64,000 bases of DNA, taken from the NCBI GenBank assembly GCA_943735955.1, contig OX030959.1:4364541-4428540 (forward strand). The letters run 5' to 3'. Of this stretch, positions 1-10,658 are shown in pieces. The DNA is from Piscicola geometra (taxonomy: Eukaryota > Annelida > Clitellata > Hirudinida > Piscicolidae). The position numbers were made by a program, and so were the translations under genes. Every line of letters starts with the position of its first letter. Within the stretch, counting starts at the first letter, position 1. A model generated the notes under the pieces. It ran no database searches and had not been told where the DNA came from. It saw only the letters and a program-made list of their open reading frames with translations.

Positions 1-554
1 GAAGGAGGAGAGAAGAAAGATGAAGAAAAGGAAAAGGAAGATGAGTTGGTGAAGATGAGGGAGAGAGTGAGAAAAATGGAGGGTTTCACAGGGACACTTC
101 TCTACAAGATGGACTGTTTCCTGGGAGAGTTGGAGTCGATGGAGCGCTGCAAGGAGGTCAGGGTGAGGCAGTTGTGCAAGCTGGTGGACAAGATTGTCGA
201 GGTTAGTGGCTGGTTGGTTTCGTTTGTGGATTGGGCTGTTAGATGGTGTGGGTGTTGTTCGTGAGTTGTGTTGATAGTTGATGGCTGGTGTTGTTAGTTG
301 TTTGTGTTGTTAACTGGTGGCTGGTGTTTGAGTGGATTGGCTGCTAGATGGTTGTGGTTGATTCATCGTACAATCCTCGCCATTGATAGCACCGCAAGTA
401 TCTGAGATAAATTGTCTTTCTCATGCTGTGAACTGTCTCACCACAGCAAAATGAACAGGGAGGCAGGGATCAAGTGGAGAAGCAGATGGAAAAGGGAATG
501 AAGGAAGAGCATGAAAGGTGGAAGAGAGACTGTTTCTTGCAGATCGACCTCTGA
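1..554 (+). CDS. 3' end of an unrecognised charged, coiled-coil-like protein gene (5' part outside window)
   Basis: Two exons join in phase. Exon 1..201 is open from the first base and reads a Lys/Glu-rich stretch followed by a segment containing GFTGTLLYKMDCFLGELES and KLVDKIVE. It ends at a GT donor (202). The second exon starts after a CAG acceptor at 447, reads QNEQGGRDQVEKQMEKGMK and more charged residues, and stops with TGA at 552-554. The heptad-like charge pattern suggests a coiled coil; there is no signal peptide or membrane segment in this part. I do not recognise the family. The upstream exons are missing because the window begins inside the gene. The intron 202-446 is GT-rich but otherwise plain. 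Confidence 0.5.
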
Positions 555-1048
555 AATTTTAGATTTTCTTCAACAGTCTGATGCAAGATGCAGCTGAGTG
601 TTTTTGTGTTTGAATTGATCGATATCAAAAGACGTTGATGTGTTTTGAAGGGAAGTTTTTGACATAGCTCTCGTTCCGAATGGCACTGATGTAACTTTGA
701 CACTGCTTGAAAACCAGACACAATTTAGTGAAATCCCATTCATTGTTGTTACTCAGTAGCCAGTCTTCTGAGACTGTTTAGTTGCAAAAAACATTGTTTT
801 TTCTTCAGAGAATCTTTCACTGTTGAATATCGAATAAATTGTACGTTTCTCGTCTACTTATTCATAATCGATTCAGCAGACGACAACTAACACATGATTT
901 TCTAGAAACATTCTCGAACTTGTTTCATAAGTATATAAAGTTTTTCTCAATTTTTAAGAGTTGAATGGTCATCAGCATTTGTACTTTAGTATTTTTGTTG
1001 AATGGACTTGCAACTTGAATACACACACTTCATCTCAAATTATATTCT
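555..1048. other. intergenic, nothing recognised
   Basis: AT-rich stretch between the coiled-coil gene and the first cystatin. It would hold the 3' end of the former and the promoter of the latter. I see no coding exon or recognisable repeat. Confidence 0.4.
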
Positions 1049-1805
1049 ATGGAAGTAATAAAAGTTAGTTTTTTTCTTTTTTGTGTGTTGGCGAGCGACA
1101 GTTGGGCCAAAACGGTTTGGTACGAGGTGAACCCAAAGGCCTCACACGCCATTGAAGCGGCCAAGCAGGCCCTCAAACTCTACGATGACAAATGGACTGA
1201 GGGACTCGCTCAACGCATCACGAAGATCGCGTACGTTGAGCTGAACGTAGGTGGTGCTGTGAAATCAAAATCACTGTTTCAAGCTTTTTGTGCTAACGCT
1301 TACCAGCAGTAACGTGCTTTTCAGATAATTCACCTATTGAGTAACACTGCGTCGCTGCGTGCGTTTCTGAGTTGATTGAAATATAGCACTTTGTGGTGGT
1401 GACGTCACTGACAGACGGATGACGGCTTCCTGTACAACATGGACCTGGTGGTTGGTCTGTTGGGCTGCAGTGAGGAGGAGTTCAAGAAAAAGTTGTGCTC
1501 TAGCGAGCCCGTTGAGGTGACGTCTTTTATCTAATGATATTCCAGTTTTTAAAATCATTTAAGCTTAAGTTTCTATTTAGTTTTCTCCATTTTAATTAAG
1601 TTTCAGTTACTAGAATATCACTATGTTTTTCTATGAGCCCGTGAAAGTGCAAAATGCAAAGATTGCAAACTAAAAGTCATCCACTTTTTTCCAGACCACT
1701 CACTGCTACTTCCAGCTGTACCTGGCCTCGAGGAAGGGAAAGGGCAAGCTCTACAGCCACACGTGCAACTGGCTCAATGGCGAGGACAAAGAGTACTCGA
1801 AATGA
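1049..1805 (+). CDS. cystatin-like secreted protein lacking the QxVxG inhibitory loop
   Basis: Three exons (1049..1246, 1415..1516, 1695..1805) join in phase into 136 residues. The N-terminus has a short hydrophobic signal peptide (MEVIKVSFFLFCVLASDSWA). The body has the cystatin helix-strand layout and four cysteines in the type-2 cystatin pattern: two in the exon 2 part (GLLGC and KLC) and two in the exon 3 part (THC and HTC). The first hairpin, where cystatins carry QxVxG for papain-family protease binding, reads VELN/TDDGFLYNMD across the exon 1-2 junction, so the inhibitory motif is absent. A CNW near the end resembles the second (PW) loop. The secreted location is inferred. Without QxVxG it may not inhibit C1 proteases; it could have another partner. 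The second cystatin gene lies downstream on the opposite strand. Confidence 0.7.
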
Positions 1806-2681
1806 AGGGCAACTCGATCTATTCTTGAATCCAAGTACTAACCTGCTTATAGAATTAGAATATATTAGATGGAGTAGTGTGACGGTTGGGTTACTAAATG
1901 ACTTATAAATTATATTTTTGATTATTAAAAAAAGAGTTTGATTTCTTAAATCCTAGAGTGAATATGACAAAGTCTGTTCATACTTTTTTTATCAACTACT
2001 TATAGTCAATTTGTTGTCAAGAACTATTTCAATTTTGTTTCGAATTTAAAAAAAGTTTATTAATGCGTTATATTGTACTAATACTAAAACTATGTGTGCT
2101 ATAAGAACCTGATCAAGATATGCTGACAAAGTTCTAACCTCCTGTCAACAACATCTCATGATTTAATGAGGACTTTAAGAAAGTTCAATGTGCTGCATTT
2201 GTGTGTGTGTGCTTGTGTGTGTTTTGTGTGTATTAGGATGTGATTTATAGAAATATTAGAGTTGAATCTTTTATTTTTTGCATACATGGAAATTTGATGA
2301 TTATAATATCTAAAAGATCGAAAGATTATATACCTTGATTGAACTATTACGTTGAAAAATAATTCAATAAAATTGTCAAAATATTAAAGTAGAATTTTAC
2401 TCCATTACCCAATATTATCATTCCATTTTATTAAAGGTCATTGAATATGTTAAATTATGCAATGTTAAAAAGTATATTTTAAAATGTTATATTAATTCAA
2501 AAATGCAAAAGTTAATACCTTTGGGCTATTTTGAGTTAATTATCATATAAATGACTTGGCAAATTTCAAAATAAAGACTACTATAATAAAAATAATTAAG
2601 CATTAAAAATCTCAAAATATCATTTCAGTCATTTTACTGTATAATAGGTTGCAAAGTCCCTGCAATATATAATCTTGTGTT
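1806..2681. other. AT-rich gap between two convergent cystatin genes
   Basis: No coding exon is visible. It contains the presumed 3' UTRs of both cystatin genes, converging here, and a short GT-rich run near 2200. Nothing else is recognised. Confidence 0.4.
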
Positions 2682-3213
2682 TTACTGAGTAGTATGTGGG
2701 ATAAACTCACCACAGGTTGATTCGACCAGCTGATATTCATCTTGCAGGCTACGGAACACCTTGAATGTGCACTCTCCCTTCTTGGTGAAGTGGCAGCTGT
2801 TCTCTGGCTCTTTGGTCTGCTCTTCAGTGCAGTCCAGGAGACCAACGTCTATCACCAACTTGTAGTTTCGACCAGCCACCACCTGTGAAACATTTTGATA
2901 ACCTTTAAATGAATAGCACTTGAAATTTAAATTATAAATGTAAGTCACTCAATTCATATTTTAAAAACATTAGAAACTTAATAAATGCCATTAAATTATT
3001 AAATGCAAATGGTCAAAGACGTACTTGTACTTCTGCTGACTTTATGGTCAAGAGTTTCTGCGCAAGGCCGTCGGTGTTCGAATCGTCGAACATGACCAAC
3101 GCCTTCTCGCCAAGAGCATGCATTTCATCATTTATTTCGGCAGGATGAAATCCTCCGAGTAGGCGAGAAGCACAGGCGACTCCCAGCACCGCCAAAAAAA
3201 AGATTTTCAACAT
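2682..3213 (-). CDS. cystatin (cysteine protease inhibitor), secreted
   Basis: Two exons on the minus strand (3213..3025 and 2882..2682) join in phase into 129 residues. A hydrophobic signal peptide (MLKIFFLAVLGVACAS) is followed by GG near the mature N-terminus, the conserved cystatin glycine region. The intron splits EVQ/VVAG, giving an intact QVVAG loop, the papain-family inhibitory hairpin. Four cysteines (LLDC, NSC, GEC, STC) match the two-disulphide type-2 cystatin pattern. The family blocks C1 cathepsins by wedging the N-terminus, QxVxG and a second loop into the active-site cleft. The product is probably secreted or lysosomal. The C-terminus ends soon after the last Cys, so the PW loop is not obvious. 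It faces the divergent cystatin on the plus strand, consistent with an inverted duplication. Confidence 0.8.
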
Positions 3214-3529
3214 TTTCTATGAAAAATTAATAATATTTACGTTTTTACAAAATATTTTGATGATTTAAGCGTACTTATTTATCTGAAACTAAGAATACAC
3301 ATTTTGTCACTTTAAAAATTGTTTAGCACTTTATTTAAATTAAATAATATTTCAATTTGTTGCAAAATATAATATGCATATACAACATTTATATTGCAAA
3401 AACAAATCTCACCTCAAGTTTTTTTAATAAAATTTCAACTTTTGCCAGAGATTCAAATGGTTTTATAGTCATGAGACTGTTAAATGCGCATATGCACCAG
3501 TGGTGCATTGCACCACTCACATGATCCTA

Positions 3530-3990
3530 TTAAAGTAGTCAAGGCCGTAGCCAGAGCTGCAGCCCACTTAAAATAAATTTTAAAATCTGTTTCATTATAA
3601 ATATACAACCCTTAATTTGTAGAAGCTTACAAACTTAAATCATTCAGTAATCTAATTTTACACTAAATCATAAAAACAAACGCGTCCTAATGAGAAATTC
3701 GCGCCATAGCGGACATATTACAGTTTTGGATTTTTGGAGTAAATTTGTTGTTGCTAATTTTTTTTATTGTTTAATAAAAATGTGTAAACGTTAAAGTCCA
3801 AAATAATTTTCCGTTTGTAAATTACCATTTACAGCAGGAGCGTCGATCTGCTGGAAATCTTGGGGGGGGGGTCCTACCCAGCATGGGCGATCCTGAGGGG
3901 GTTCTGGAGTCCGGACCCCCCTCGCCCACTTAAAAAACAATTTTTAAATTCTGTTTTTATACGAATCTTTAGGTAAGCAATAAAGTGTTT
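3530..3990. repeat. relics of an interspersed repeat with a GGTCC/GGACC core
   Basis: Two relics are seen here (3540-3595 and about 3835-3985). The second carries a G-run, AGCATGGGCGATC and GAGTCCGGACCCCCC, then CCCACTTAAAA and an AT tail. The first keeps the CCCACTTAAAAT and ATCTGTTT part. A third copy lies at 7455-7650. Shared order of motifs, not one motif alone, supports common descent. The element class is unknown. Confidence 0.55.
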
Positions 3991-4832
3991 TTTAGACATA
4001 CTCACAATGTATTACTATGTAAATATTCTGTTTCATGCCATGGTATAATTTGTTCTAAAACGAAACTGAACTAAAAGCTCTAATTATTTCATTAAACGAA
4101 AATAACACTGATGCTGAGTACCGAAAAGTTCGTGAAACAGTTAGTGGTGTAGACTGTTGTAGAACTTCGACTGGTGATGATCGAAGGCTCTGCAGTGAGC
4201 CTTCACGTAGATTAGTTTCTTTAACTATGATGGTTGTGGTGTGGATAGAAGTTTTTATTTATCAAGACATGATTTGGGGAAGAATCGACTGGAGAAGTTT
4301 GCATTAGTTTATTGATTGCCTCCATCGAATGAATGGAAAATATGTTGAGTGGTTAGACGTAGGCGTGATAAGTTGATGTCTGGAAAGTTATTCTTTGCAG
4401 GCGAATGTTAATGTTATGAATAGTTGTGATCTGTTCAATGAAATGGGTTAATCAAGAATCGATTACAGACTTACGATTCGCAGTGTCTTACTTGTTTTAA
4501 AAAGAATGGAAAATCGTATCCAAGACTGGATGCATATTTTTGAAGAAAAAGAATATAAAAATATTGTCCATGTAAAATATTCATAATAAATATTTAAATA
4601 TTATGCTTTCTAGCTATTTAAAGTTGAAAATAAGCAAAAAACGCATGTCTTAAATTTATTTTAAAAATCTCAAATATTTAAGTTTATGTTTTTAGTTAGT
4701 TCTATCCGGTTTGATTTATTCATTCATAGGCCTATTTAAAAACGTGTTTTTACTTCTCTCAATTTTAGAACACTCAATTTATATGAGTTTTTGACTATTT
4801 TGTCATTCCCACATTTTCTGTTCTGATTCTAG

Positions 4833-6931
4833 CGTCCCGTCATCATCGCGATATATCAAGCAACAAGTAAGTAATATAATTACATTTTTATCTGAATACA
4901 TTTCATTTGTATAGAAAGGCAAATGTGAAATATTGGGCTCTTATGTTTATTTTTCGTATAACTATATCATTATTTATATTATGCACACCATGACGTTGAC
5001 ACAAAATGTTACGATTCTCATGATACTAGTATTAGGTGTCATGAATTTACAGTAGTTTTTTAGCATTTCTGGATTCTTCAATTAATATTATAGTATAATA
5101 TTAATTGAAGAATCCATTGAATGAAGAGTCTTTTGACATAAGCGTCGTCTAATAATATTTTTCATGAAGCTTCTAAACTAGTAAAATATCACCATCTATC
5201 CCGATTCTCAGAATGAGAGTCGGTTTATTAATACATTTACATGATCTGCTGGTTAATATAGATTTTTTACAATAATAGGTTCTTTTAAAATAATTAAAGT
5301 TTCAACGTTAAAAAGTAATTGAATATTAAATTATTTTCAAAAACCATTTCATGAAGTAATAATAGCTATTTTAGTGAAAAATAATAAGTTACGGAAATTT
5401 AAATGGCCGTCACATAGATATAGAATATAAAAAATATTTTTATAGGTTTGTGAAAATAATTAAATTAATAGTAGTAATTTTTCAAACTTTTCTGCTTTTT
5501 TCCCGATCAATCCGCAGAATAAGCGTGCAAAAAGGACAATTTTTTTCAATAAAAAATACAAATATTTCAAAGTTTAAATTTAAATTTTTATTATTATTAA
5601 TCTTTTAGTAAAACTTTACATTTAAATTACGTAGTTTTTAATGTAAATACCGTGTTTTTAACTATTTATTCAATTAAATTGATAAATTAATTTTTTTAAA
5701 TATATATCTTTCACAAAAATTATAATTATGGGGTATTTTAAATTGTAATTATTAAAGTATATTAATTCGAATCTGTTACTATTATATTTCAACTATGATC
5801 TGAATAGTTTATGGCATAAACTTTATGGCATATACTTTATGCACAATCAGAATTAATTTTTTTTATACGATCTAATTTTTCAAAACATTCGACTTCAACT
5901 ATTTTTTCTTCCATATATTCTTTAAAAAAACTAATCTTCCATTTCACAAATAACATTAATTCATTTAGGAAGAAAAGAAAAAGGGAAGATATTAAAGATT
6001 GTCCAATCCCAAAAAGGGGTTCTAAAAACCGCAAGCAGTATGTCTAAGGCTCTTTTCTATGTTTAAAGCTCTAAGTTTGTGGGCCTTGAATTGGATTTAA
6101 ATATAATACTTTATTTTTGATTCACATTCATTTGAACAGAGCATCTCCTCCAGCAGAGCCTCAAATCACTCCAGAAATAAAAGTTTCTAAAATAATTTAG
6201 ATTTATTCTCTAATGTCACTCCACATAGGATTCTTCTTCAATTTTTGACTTTGTCCCATTTTCTTCAGTGTTCAGCAAAAAGTTCTTCAAGCATCGCGAC
6301 AACGAACAATGGCGAACATTCAATGCAACAGTTTGCCAACCCAATCCTCCCTAGTCATCTTCACTTGAATGGCGATTCCATTAAAAGTTCCAGTCAGACA
6401 TCCCACCCTTCCACCATCAATCACACACAGCATTTACTCACCAAAAACCTCCCACCCCACTCTTCCACCTCAAACCACATGCCCCACCATTCGTGCACCA
6501 ATCACACATTGCACCTTCCATTCACAAACGAAACACCACACCCTCCTTCCATCACAAACGACACACCACACCCTCCTTCCATCACAAATGACACACCACA
6601 CTCTCCTTCCTTGAACATGGAGCCTCAAAAGCATGCAGAAGCAAGCGGCTCAAACAAGAACCAGTCAAACAACCGCAAGGTGGCCTTCTTCATTGCAAAC
6701 CCTTCCGTTTTTTGCATAAGCTGCTCTGAGCCTCAAGTTCTTGTATTTATACAATATGCAATACAACTACTCATCAAAGACTATATGTGTCATTGATACA
6801 TTGAACTCTGACAGACTCCTGAGATGGCATACCAGCCTGCATTGGGAGCAGACGAAAACCCCTTCTACTACAGCATCAACCAGCTCCTCTACTACACCCA
6901 CATGCAGAATATCAAAGCCAAGCAGTCGTGA
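4833..6931 (+). CDS. unrecognised gene, 3' part, four exons
   Basis: Four exons keep one reading frame: 4833..4866 (strong GTAAGTAA donor), 6140..6182, 6269..6679 and 6815..6931 (TGA). The long third exon encodes a Ser/Thr/His/Pro/Asn-rich segment with a three-copy minisatellite in frame. The last exon reads TPEMAYQPALGADENPFYYS and then INQLLYYTHMQNIKAKQS before the stop. That C-terminal ENPFYYSINQLLYYTHMQNI block looks like conserved protein rather than noise, but I do not know the family. The start codon and earlier exons are not located. Phase agreement across three introns is the main support. The donors at 6183 and 6680 are only moderate, so exon edges may shift. Confidence 0.4.
5071..5115. 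repeat. 45-bp perfect inverted repeat
   Basis: Two 22-base arms are exact reverse complements around a single G, inside the first intron of the unrecognised gene. Arms begin GGATTCTTCAATTAATA and are AT-rich toward the centre. It could extrude a cruciform or mark the core of a small palindromic element. Confidence 0.85.
6525..6612 (+). repeat. 30-bp minisatellite, three copies, inside a putative exon
   Basis: The unit CACCACACCCTCCTTCCATC plus ACAAACGACA repeats three times with few changes. It encodes a TPHPPSITND-type decapeptide in the frame of the putative exon 6269..6679. Confidence 0.7.
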
Positions 6932-7454
6932 TGATGGTGGTGGTGGTGAGAATGATGATGGTGATGATGAAGATGATGAAGAGTGAGAATGATAAAGGGG
7001 ATGACGAGGGGTGGTGGTGGTGAGGATGATGATGATGATCTATTTCAACAGTTCATGTTTCTTTTCCTTCAAAAGTATTCTTTCGTATTGTTCAAATCTC
7101 CTCGGCTCATACGTTAAAGTGCAACTTTAAAAGCATTCAGATATTGCTATTTGTAACAACTTCCAAGACATTTAGATATTGCTTTTTGTAACAACTTCCT
7201 AGGCATTTAGATATTTCTTTTTTAACTTCTTTTTTTTCAAAATTCATAAATATTTTTAAAATGGAATAATAAGAATTTTCGTATCATTTTTATGCAAGAT
7301 TTAATTCAACTAATTTAAATATATATGGCAGCAAACCATTGTAAACTACTTTTTAAACTGAATATTACAATATTTGTATTGAATATTGAAATCTTTCTCA
7401 TACAGCACCCTCACGTAAAAAGAATTTCAGGACAAACGTCTGAAGTAGTTTTTC

Positions 7455-7745
7455 ATAGAAGCCATCAGTGCCGTCTGCCATTAGCATGGGGGGCGATCTT
7501 AGGGGGGTCCTGGGGTCCGGACCCCCCAATTTTTGGTAGTGAAGGGGTCCGCCTTAATGTGGATCCCCCCACTTTATTTAAGAAAAATATTTTAAAACTC
7601 TTGTTTTGACACGAGCATAATCGTCAACCAATCATAAAAAATAATTTTTGTATAGTATTTTATTATATTAATAATAATAATAATAATTGTCGTTTTTGTA
7701 TAGCGCCCGGGCACGCAACTGAAGCGCTCTCACTACGTTGTAATG
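7455..7745 (+). repeat. interspersed-repeat relics (GGTCCGGACC type, then a LINE 3'-like scrap)
   Basis: Positions 7455-7650 hold the third copy of the repeat also seen at 3835-3985, with GGGGTCCGGACCCCCC and an AT tail. From about 7665 an (AAT)n leads into GTCGTTTTTGTATAGCGCCC and GAAGCGCTCTC, a pattern resembling the 3' end of CR1/L2-like LINEs. The class assignment is from pattern memory only. Confidence 0.4.
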
Positions 7746-7916
7746 CAATAAAGAAATAAACATAATTATAAAAGTAATGTTATAAAAAGAAAGCAAAGAG
7801 TAATTATTATGAGTGATAAGCTAAGTTAAAATAATGAGTTTCAGTTTGGCTTTGAAAGTCGAAAATTGGTTGATGTTGCGAAATACATTTGAAGTTGTTA
7901 TGGTGAGTCCAAATAT

Positions 7917-8560
7917 TCAATCAAATCAATCAATCAAATAGATTTCTATAGCGCTCTTTCTTTAAATTCAAGAGCGCTCGTAAATGAATTTGCTAAACAG
8001 ATATGTCTTCAGATCCTTACGAAAAGTAAATAATGATTTTGAAGTAGTTAAATGAGGAGGTAATGAGTTCCAAATATATGGACCTGCATAATGGAAAGAA
8101 CGTTTAGCAAAAGAGTTATTAATGGAAGGGATGAAATAATGATTTTGAGTGGATGATCTTAAATTAATTCTATGAGGGTGAGTTATTAATGATTTGAGGT
8201 ATATTGGGGATACTGGGGAGTTTTTTAATTTAAACATAAAAACACACATTTTAAATATAATCCTAAATTTGATGGGGAGCCAATGTAATAAGATGAGAGA
8301 GGGTGTAATGTGGTGATAAATATGAGTACGGCTAACGACTCTAGCTGCATAATTAAATACTTTATTTAATGGTTTTTAAGTAGATTCAGGTAAATTGTAA
8401 TAGAGTGAGTTACAATAGTCAATTCGAGATAAAACAAGTGCAGAGACTAACATCTTTAAAGAGGGGTCATCTAAGTAAGGTAATAATTGCCTGATACGTC
8501 TGAGATGAAAATAGCAAGATTTAGTGACTGATAGAATTTGGTTTGATAAGGTTAATTAAA
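7917..8560 (-). mobile_element. 5'-truncated non-LTR retrotransposon, reverse-transcriptase C-terminal part
   Basis: Read on the minus strand, about 8555 to 7968 encodes the thumb/C-terminal part of a non-LTR reverse transcriptase. Motifs in order are SCYFHLRRIRQLLPYL, ALVLSRIDYCNSLYYNLP, then (after one in-frame TAA) NYAARVVSRTHIYHHITPSL, LHWLPIKFRI, and FHYAGPYIWNSLPPHL. It ends in a short 3' region with AAAGAGCGCTATAGAAAT and an (ATTTGATTG)-type tail at 7917-7935. The stop codon and missing 5' half show it is dead. The 3' tail style and domain fit CR1- or Jockey-like LINEs. It lies in intergenic DNA. Confidence 0.8.
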
Positions 8561-8634
8561 TAATAAATTTTAATAAATGTTAGGACTAGCAGGTTTGGGA
8601 CCAGTGAAAACGGCAGCGAAATGAATAAAAAAAC

Positions 8635-8755
8635 AATAAAGTTTCGGGAACGGGTCGGGAGACTAGGAATTGTGTTGCGGGAACGGGACGGAACGGGAAA
8701 CAAATTCGTGAACGGGACGGGAAAAAAATTCGGAAACAGGACGGGACCATTTCAG
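8635..8755. repeat. cluster of CGGGAACGGGACGGGA motifs
   Basis: Several imperfect copies of TTCGGGAACGGGACGGGA lie within about 120 bp. The style resembles subterminal arrays of some non-autonomous DNA transposons, but I found no terminal inverted repeats or target-site duplication, so the element is not defined. Confidence 0.35.
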
Positions 8756-8889
8756 ATGCACCGATATATTCTCAATGCAGTCGTTTGATCTAGGCTTTTG
8801 AAAAGTTCTCGAAGATTTTGAAACTAAAAAAAGTAACTAAGTCTTATTTTATAAATAAATAAATAAATTCTAACTTTAAACTTGAATGT

Positions 8890-8938
8890 GAGGAAAGAGC
8901 GCAATAGAAATTGATTTGATTTGATTGATTGAAACATT
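8890..8938 (+). mobile_element. LINE 3'-end fragment
   Basis: GGAAAGAGCGCAATAGAAAT followed by TGATTTGATTTGATTGATTG matches the 3' end of the LINE copy at 7917-8560 in the opposite orientation. Only the terminal piece is present. Confidence 0.6.
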
Positions 8939-9324
8939 AATATAGTTATAATTTTCCTTAATCAACTCGCAAAAGTTTCACTTCCAAAAAGCTCTATTAA
9001 ACAAAAACGTCTGCACAATTTTTGCGTCAGTTAAAGTTTATATTTATATTCTATTTCATTTAAAAATTGTAAATTCAATCAATCAATTAATTTATATTAA
9101 TTTGTATTATACTTTTAAAATCCAATCGGCTTCTTCAGATGAATGTCCGAAAGCAGCTCTTTCTCACGTACTATTTTGCATTTACTTTAATCAAAAATCA
9201 ATCACCAAGCAATGAAGTCTTTCCCATACGATTGTTTCACTTCAGTGTCTTTTTCTGACCATTAAATAAAATATAGGATTGGAATAGTAAATAAGGCATT
9301 TAAGCATTCGAAAACCACTAAAGA

Positions 9325-9681
9325 GAGAGATTCGAACGGGACACAAAAACTGCATTGCAAACCTGGCCAGCCAGATGGGGACATTTGGTTGCTGACTACG
9401 ACAAGGCAAGCTTTGAAGCTCCCCGTGAATGTATTTTAATGTTTTTGAATCCATTAAAACATTAGAAGTTTAAATTAATTTTAAAGTCTGTAAATGAAAC
9501 TGAATGCTGAATAGATGACGGAAGCGCTGGTTTGTAGGCCGATAGACTGGTGCAAGGAGAGAGTGAGCAACCCAGCTGAGCCCTTCAATAAAGTGTCTGT
9601 GAGCGAGAGACAAGCTGGACTGCCCAGAACCACCATGCAGATGTATGGGTGGAAGCCTCCAAAGTGCCTTCCCTCTTCATG
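9325..9681 (+). CDS. CIMIP1 / C20orf85-like ciliary microtubule inner protein (partial model)
   Basis: Two exons resemble C20orf85 (LLC1, now CIMIP1), a small ciliary axoneme protein. The first (about 9325..9424) reads RFERDTKTALQTWPARWGHL and VADYDKASFEAP, matching the family block with an NWP.NWG.L core and a following F-E. The second (about 9527..9681) reads LVCRPIDWCKERV, then LPRTTMQMYGWKPPKCL before TGA, matching the family's IRPVTP...PQTT.GFIGWR region. The assignment rests on recalled family sequence, not a search. The first exon's acceptor lacks a good pyrimidine tract and the N-terminal exon was not found, so this could be a partial or decayed copy. Known family members sit inside ciliary doublet microtubules. 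Confidence 0.5.
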
Positions 9682-9796
9682 AGTCATGAGTCGAGAAACT
9701 TTATTGAATAAATAGATTCAAATAATAGAATATCATGAATAATAAATGTTAAAAATTGAACAATAAAATCTTTAAAACGATTTAGATTTTACTTGT

Positions 9797-9985
9797 GGGA
9801 ATGGCTTAGATGGTAGACGTCAGACTTGCAACTTAAAGGTTGCCTGTTCGAATCCTTGCCAAGCAACCGTGAACTCTCATATACCTAGTGTATATGATGC
9901 GGTGTTTGCGACGTATGCATTGAGAGATGTGTACGTCGTGTGGAGTGGCGCTTGTAACATATACGAAGACTTTGAGCATATTTTG
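9797..9985 (+). mobile_element. tRNA-derived SINE, copy 1 (3' truncated)
   Basis: It begins with a tRNA-like head: an A-box-like TGGCTTAGATGG and a B-box-like GTTCGAATCC 40-50 bp later. The body contains CGTGAACT, a dyad around CATATACCTAGTGTATATG and GTGTACGTCGTGTGGAGTGG. The same order occurs in the copy at 10200-10455. Confidence 0.7.
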
Positions 9986-10199
9986 GAAGAATCTAAACAA
10001 TAAAATAGAAAGTAGGGATATTTTATTATAACGGCCAAGGCTTTAATTGGTGCATAAAGAAGATGAGAGCATGGTGGGTATAGATAGAAAGCCACATATA
10101 AACACACATGGATACCCTCACATAAGCACACATACGTAAACACAGATAGTTTCCCCAAAATAAACACACACAAGCACATATAAATTCACATTTGGGAAG

Positions 10200-10455
10200 C
10201 GGGGATGGATTAGATGGCAGACGTCGGACTTGCAACTCAAAGGTTGCCAGTTCGAATCCTTGGAAGCAACCGTGAACTATCATATACCTGGTGTATATGA
10301 TGCGGTGTTTGCGACGGATACATTGAAAGATGTGTACGTCGTGTGGAGTGGCGCTTCGGCGCATAAGACCATGGTTCTTAGAACCATTGTAACATGGCCT
10401 GCGTCTGTTAGGCTGTGAACAGTATGGACCAAAAAAAATAAAAATAAAAATAGGT
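10200..10455 (+). mobile_element. tRNA-derived SINE, copy 2 (with 3' tail)
   Basis: The tRNA-like head (TGGATTAGATGG ... AGTTCGAATCC) and body match copy 1 closely. It continues through GACCATGGTTCTTAGAACCA, GGCTGTGAACAGTATGGACC and a tail of A8 and (TAAAAA)n. Same orientation as copy 1, about 400 bp apart, so they are separate insertions or a local duplication. Confidence 0.75.
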
Positions 10456-10481
10456 ATTGATTCACGTTTGATCTTTGGTTA

Positions 10482-10504
10482 GCGGCTGCCATTTTGGCAG
10501 CCGC
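10482..10504. repeat. GC-rich hairpin, 10-bp arms, 3-nt loop
   Basis: GCGGCTGCCA, TTT, TGGCAGCCGC: a perfect stem in otherwise AT-rich DNA just downstream of the SINE tail. Confidence 0.8.
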
Positions 10505-10658
10505 TCAAATACATTTGTAGAATAAACGGTTTTGGGATAATATATTAAAATTTTAGAATCTTAGGTCTAAATAAAAATTAAATTTAATTAATTAGAATGT
10601 TTTTAGTGCGAATGTTGGTTGTTTTGAATCAGTCAAGGAACGGCCGCAGCAGACCAAG

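Noticed and set aside
8635..8755. A second hAT element
   Set aside because: The CGGGACGGGA cluster lacks inverted ends or a target-site duplication in the flanks.
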